Positions 6,214 to 9,034 of a stretch of 9,034 nucleotides of DNA are shown one piece after another (within the stretch, counting starts at the first letter, position 1; each line of letters begins with the position of its first letter). This DNA comes from Desulfoprunum sp. (GTDB lineage Bacteria; Desulfobacterota; Desulfobulbia; Desulfobulbales; Desulfocapsaceae): NCBI GenBank assembly GCA_030696435.1, contig JAUYSF010000469.1:1-9034 (forward strand), in the 5' to 3' direction. Below the pieces are notes generated by a model, which made no database searches, was not told the origin of the DNA, and saw only the letters and a list, made by a program, of their open reading frames with translations. A program made the position numbers and the translations under genes.

Positions 6214-7440
6214 GTACCAGTCATCAAAGAGAAAAAGATACGATGTGCGAAGTGCGGGGCCTGTACGGTAGTCTGCCCGGTCTATAAGGCCAGCGGTGGT
6301 AAGGAACAGTACAGTGCCAGGGGCAAGAATCACCTGGCGGGGGTGGCGGAGTATGAGCAGCCGACCCCGGTCTTCGAGGATATATTCGCCAAATGTCTGC
6401 TCTGCGGGGCCTGTACCAAGGCCTGCCCGCGGGGGATCGATGTCAGCCGGGAGGTCATCCGGGCCCGCTCCGGCTTCTCCCGGTTTTACGGCGAGCATGG
6501 TTTTGAAAAATTCCTGGCCCGCAAGGTGCTGCATCATCCCGAGATCTTGGGGGCGGTCAGGGTGGCGGGTCGGGCAGCCGCTGGGCTCTTGGCCGGGCGC
6601 TTGCCCAAAGAGAGTGGGCTGCGCCTGCGTTTGGCGATGTTTGAGAGTGGCCAGTCGGAAATATCAGAAGCGGTTCCTCTGCCTGTAATCTATTCGGAAG
6701 GTTCACGAAAATTCAGCTATTTCCCCGGCTGTTCAGCCGAATATCTCTATCCGGAGATCGTCGATGCTTGTCGGCAGATTTTTGCCCGTTTTTTCTTCGC
6801 CTTGGAGATCCCTGAAAACTTAGGTTGCTGTGGTCTTGCCGTGCATGCCGCCGGTGACGGAGAAGGGGCCAGGCGGCTGGCCCGCAAGAATATTGCGGCC
6901 CTTGAGGAAAATGAAAATCCCATCCTGATCTCCTGTGGCTCCTGTTTTGCCCATCTCAGCCACTATCGAGAGCTTTTTGCTGAAGAACCGGACTGGCTCG
7001 AGCGGGCCGAGAAGGTCTGCGGACGCCTGGTCGAGATGAGCCGGTTTCTCGACGGGCTCCTGAGCTCGGCGGACGGGATGCCCGGGGTACAAAAATCGAC
7101 CCGGACATTCAGGGTTTTTTACCATGATCCCTGTCATCTGCGAAATAAGCTGGATATCACCCGGGAACCACGCCGGATCCTGCGCAGCCAGGCCGGGGTC
7201 GAACTGCTGGAGCTGCCGGACGGCCCCCAGTGTTGTGGCCAGGGCGGGCTCTTTCATATTGGGGCACCGCAATTATCAGCGCTCATCAGAGATGACCTGG
7301 CAAAGAAGGTCTTTGCCCTGCGACCCGATATCATCACCAGTACCTGTTCGGGCTGTCTCATGCAGTGGAAGACCGCGGTTTCTGCCGCGGGTATCGAAGT
7401 ACAGGTCCTGCACCTGGCGGAATTTCTCCAAATGCTGTAG
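6214..7440 (+). CDS. GlcF/LutA-type Fe-S oxidoreductase subunit (two 4Fe-4S motifs, two CCG domains); start unresolved
   Basis: The open frame (408 codons counted from just after a TAG at 6211-6213) encodes a soluble electron-transfer subunit of the glycolate/lactate oxidase or HdrD-like family. Two ferredoxin-type motifs are complete: C11, C14, C17, C21 (CAKCGACTVVCP) and C61, C64, C67, C71 (CLLCGACTKACP). Two cysteine-rich CCG domains follow: C173 (FPGCS), C205-C206 (LGCCG), C241 and C244; then C307 (HDPCH), C340-C341 (PQCCGQGG), C378 and C381. Such proteins normally pass electrons from a flavin 2-hydroxyacid dehydrogenase; no such partner is in the window, so the substrate is unknown. The oddity is the start. 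The first canonical start codon is GTG 6343 (residue 44), which would delete the entire first cluster. Upstream there are only near-cognate codons (ATC 6223, ATA 6238). Either initiation is unusual or a small indel disturbs the 5' end. It begins about 20 nt after prfB and is probably cotranscribed with it. Confidence 0.85.
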   Translation, partial: VPVIKEKKIRCAKCGACTVVCPVYKASGGKEQYSARGKNHLAGVAEYEQPTPVFEDIFAKCLLCGACTKACPRGIDVSREVIRARSGFSRFYGEHGFEKFLARKVLHHPEILGAVRVAGRAAAGLLAGRLPKESGLRLRLAMFESGQSEISEAVPLPVIYSEGSRKFSYFPGCSAEYLYPEIVDACRQIFARFFFALEIPENLGCCGLAVHAAGDGEGARRLARKNIAALEENENPILISCGSCFAHLSHYRELFAEEPDWLERAEKVCGRLVEMSRFLDGLLSSADGMPGVQKSTRTFRVFYHDPCHLRNKLDITREPRRILRSQAGVELLELPDGPQCCGQGGLFHIGAPQLSALIRDDLAKKVFALRPDIITSTCSGCLMQWKTAVSAAGIEVQVLHLAEFLQML

Positions 7441-7469
7441 GCCAAATACCGAAAACGGGGAACTGCGCT

Positions 7470-8822
7470 ATGCTGAGCACCGGATACACGTTTTCTCCAG
7501 GTCGTTTTTTCGTGCTTACCGTCTGGCTGCTCCTTGGATCCTCCTTGGCTGCCTTGGCTGCCTTGGCTGCCGAACCCTCTTTTACAATTCCCAAGCCTTC
7601 TTCCGAACATGAAAATCTGGCCAGGCGTTTGGCCGCGTCTCTCGATCAGCGTGCCAATCTACAAACCGGCCTAAGCCTCAGTTATATGGGTGACGAAAGC
7701 ATCATTGCCCGTAACGGAGCTCAGATTTACGACACCGGCCTTCGACTCCTGGCGGACAGCAGATTTTCGGCCCAGATCATCCAAACCTTTGCCCGGAACA
7801 ACGCGGCGGCAGCAAATCCTGAAATGCCGCAGACCCTGGCCAGCCAATTCTCCCCGGCGAATGGGATCTACAGCTGGATCCGTATTGAAGGTTTTGATCA
7901 GCCTGGATGGTGGAATAATTGGGAATGGTCCGTGAAGACCGGCGAGAATGCCTGGCTCGGCAAGGGAGCCCTATACTTCTTCCGGGCATCCCATGATCCT
8001 CTGGCCCTGAAGTTTGCCAAAGAGAGGGCGGAGTTCATCCTGGCCCTGCAGGATGAGGATGGCGGGATCCGCATCGGCCCCCGCGGTCTGGCCGATGATT
8101 TCTGGTGGCAGAGAAAATCAACGGAAAACAATGAAAGTGCCCTCAGTTTTCTTGATGACCTTGCTCGGACCACCGGAGAAAAGCGCTACCAAAAGGCCGC
8201 TGACCGGATATATGCCTGGCTGGTCACGATCTATGACCGGGAAAACCATGTATTTCGCCGAGGTGAGGTGGAGAAAGACGGGCAATGGCGAAAAGACGGG
8301 GTCGGGGATTTTGCCGCCGATACCACCAGCTGGGTCCCGATCGAGCGCATCCTGCAGGATGCCCATTTTGGCACAGACCGTCGAGAGCGCCTGGCTGAAA
8401 TCGGCAAAATGATGGCCGCGACCCTGGAGCTCACTGGCGTCATGAGCGGGAACAACCTGGCCGGAATCAGCTATTCCCCACGATCCAAAAAAGCAGGAGT
8501 TATCTCGCTGGAATGGTCCTCGCAATATGCCCTGCTCTGTCTCCGGCTTGCCAAGGAATATCACTGGGAAGGGGACATGGCCAAGGCCGGGATATATTAC
8601 CGACAATATGCCGATTTGGTGCAGCGTCTTCTCGGCTATCTCAAGGAGAAGAGTGGAGAAAGGCTGGCTGCCCATGCCGTCTATGCCGATGGCAGAGTTG
8701 CGGCAGGCGAACCTATGTGGGATGAGGTGGCCCTGACTCCCCGTGCTTTCCTCTCGGCGGCCTCGCATCTCTATATCGGCTTTGCCCTGAAAGGGCTTGA
8801 TCCCCTGCGTCTGGTTGATTAA
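7470..8822 (+). CDS. Exported protein of unknown function, probable helical toroid fold
   Basis: The 450-residue protein begins with a Sec-type signal peptide: a hydrophobic stretch at about 13-33 and a likely cleavage after A34 (ALAA-EPS), so it should be periplasmic or secreted. No lipobox cysteine is seen. The mature part is helix-rich, with repeated aromatic and acidic clusters: GWWNNWEWSV (146-155), DDFWWQRKSTENN (209-221), GDFAADTTSW (279-288) and SLEWSSQYALLCLRLA. Helix pairs at regular spacing, ending in phrases like LARTTGEKRYQKAADRIYAWL, resemble the (alpha/alpha)6 toroid of six-hairpin glycosidase-like proteins. This fold call and any link to carbohydrate are inferences from pattern, and no family is claimed. 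ATG 7470 is chosen because it directly precedes the signal peptide and has GGGGA about nine bases upstream; the frame is open further back into the preceding gene. The gene starts 29 nt after the Fe-S gene, suggesting one transcript. The signal peptide contains a 9-bp triplication. Confidence 0.8.
   Translation: MLSTGYTFSPGRFFVLTVWLLLGSSLAALAALAAEPSFTIPKPSSEHENLARRLAASLDQRANLQTGLSLSYMGDESIIARNGAQIYDTGLRLLADSRFSAQIIQTFARNNAAAANPEMPQTLASQFSPANGIYSWIRIEGFDQPGWWNNWEWSVKTGENAWLGKGALYFFRASHDPLALKFAKERAEFILALQDEDGGIRIGPRGLADDFWWQRKSTENNESALSFLDDLARTTGEKRYQKAADRIYAWLVTIYDRENHVFRRGEVEKDGQWRKDGVGDFAADTTSWVPIERILQDAHFGTDRRERLAEIGKMMAATLELTGVMSGNNLAGISYSPRSKKAGVISLEWSSQYALLCLRLAKEYHWEGDMAKAGIYYRQYADLVQRLLGYLKEKSGERLAAHAVYADGRVAAGEPMWDEVALTPRAFLSAASHLYIGFALKGLDPLRLVD
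7543..7571 (+). repeat. 9-bp tandem repeat (3 copies) inside signal peptide
   Basis: CCTTGGCTG is repeated exactly three times (7543-7551, 7552-7560, 7561-7569) and followed by CC of a fourth unit. In frame it encodes LAA repeated three times just before the predicted cleavage site. Because the unit is a multiple of three, gain or loss of a copy would change the hydrophobic core length by three residues without breaking the frame. Confidence 0.9.
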
Positions 8823-8945
8823 TTCCATTCCCAAATCAAGCGTTAACTTCGTCGGCTACGCTGTGCGGCTCCTCGCCGTACGCACTGTACTGTCTCGTCG
8901 CTGCGCGCTTGCCTTCTTGTTTTCATCTTGATTTATAAATGGAAT
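8822..8945. repeat. 124-bp element with 19-nt terminal inverted repeats (MITE- or REP-like)
   Basis: The left end reads ATTCCATT-CCC-AAATCAAG (8822-8840) and the right end CTTGATTT-ATA-AATGGAAT (8927-8945). The arms are reverse complements at 16 of 19 positions, with the only mismatches in the central three bases. The interior is pyrimidine-biased on the plus strand and can form a local hairpin, with GTG-CGGC (8863-8869) against GCCG (8875-8878) and CAC (8883-8885). No transposase is encoded and no target-site duplication is visible at the flanks. The first base of the element is the last base of the preceding gene's TAA stop. The structure fits a small non-autonomous mobile element or a dispersed intergenic palindromic repeat; copy number elsewhere is unknown. 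Confidence 0.65.
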
Positions 8946-8972
8946 CAGTGATGTCCGGTTAAGGACTTGCAT

Positions 8973-9034
8973 GTGAACTTTGGATTGAATCGTCGACTTG
9001 TCGATCATCCACAAATGCCTGGGAAGCAACACGG
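8973..9034 (+). CDS. Possible start of an unidentified gene (cut by window end)
   Basis: A GTG at 8973 is preceded by AAGGA (8961-8965) at a seven-base spacing, a good Shine-Dalgarno arrangement. The frame stays open to the window end for 20 codons (beginning VNFGLNRRLVDHPQMPGKQH). An in-frame TGA at 8949-8951 bounds it upstream. The fragment is too short to assign. The opposite strand is also open here, so this is a tentative call. Confidence 0.25.
   Translation, partial: MNFGLNRRLVDHPQMPGKQH

Noticed and set aside
5280..6227. 315-codon minus-strand open frame opposite prfB
   Set aside because: RF2 motifs SPF and GGQ on the plus strand explain this region; the antisense product has no features.
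8822..8945. Intrinsic terminator after the exported-protein gene
   Set aside because: The long arms are 86 nt apart and no stem is followed by a T-run, so the structure fits a repeat element better than a terminator.

Overview
The window looks like chromosomal DNA of a Gram-negative bacterium. My best guess is a deltaproteobacterium (Desulfobacterota, Desulfobulbaceae-like). This rests on the moderately GC-rich coding style, an outer-membrane lipoprotein acyltransferase, an anaerobe-type cysteine-rich Fe-S oxidoreductase subunit and a divergent acyl-CoA carboxylase. The lineage is inferred from gene content; no database was searched.

Left part (1-2057, minus strand): a two-gene carboxylase operon read right to left. 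A divergent biotin carboxylase (642-2057) is followed 30 nt later by an AccA-like carboxyltransferase that runs off the left edge (1-611). The biotin carrier subunit is not in the window. A 460-nt divergent intergenic region (2058-2517) separates this operon from the plus-strand genes. It holds a 9-bp perfect inverted repeat, an 11-bp direct repeat and several GCCGG-rich motifs, but no promoter I would trust.

Right part (2518-8822, plus strand): five tightly packed co-directional genes, probably one transcription unit or two. They are corC (CBS-domain protein), lnt (apolipoprotein N-acyltransferase, overlapping corC by one base), prfB (release factor 2, with an intact programmed +1 frameshift at CTT TGA C), a GlcF/LutA-type protein with two 4Fe-4S motifs and two CCG domains, and an exported helical protein of unknown function. 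The corC-lnt pairing is the classic one.

Three details deserve attention. The Fe-S gene has no ATG, GTG or TTG start that would keep its first 4Fe-4S cluster. The exported protein has a perfect 9-bp triplication inside its signal peptide. A 124-bp element bounded by 19-nt terminal inverted repeats (16/19 matching) begins on the last base of that gene's stop codon. Beyond the element, a plus-strand reading frame with a good ribosome binding site may begin, but it is cut by the window end.
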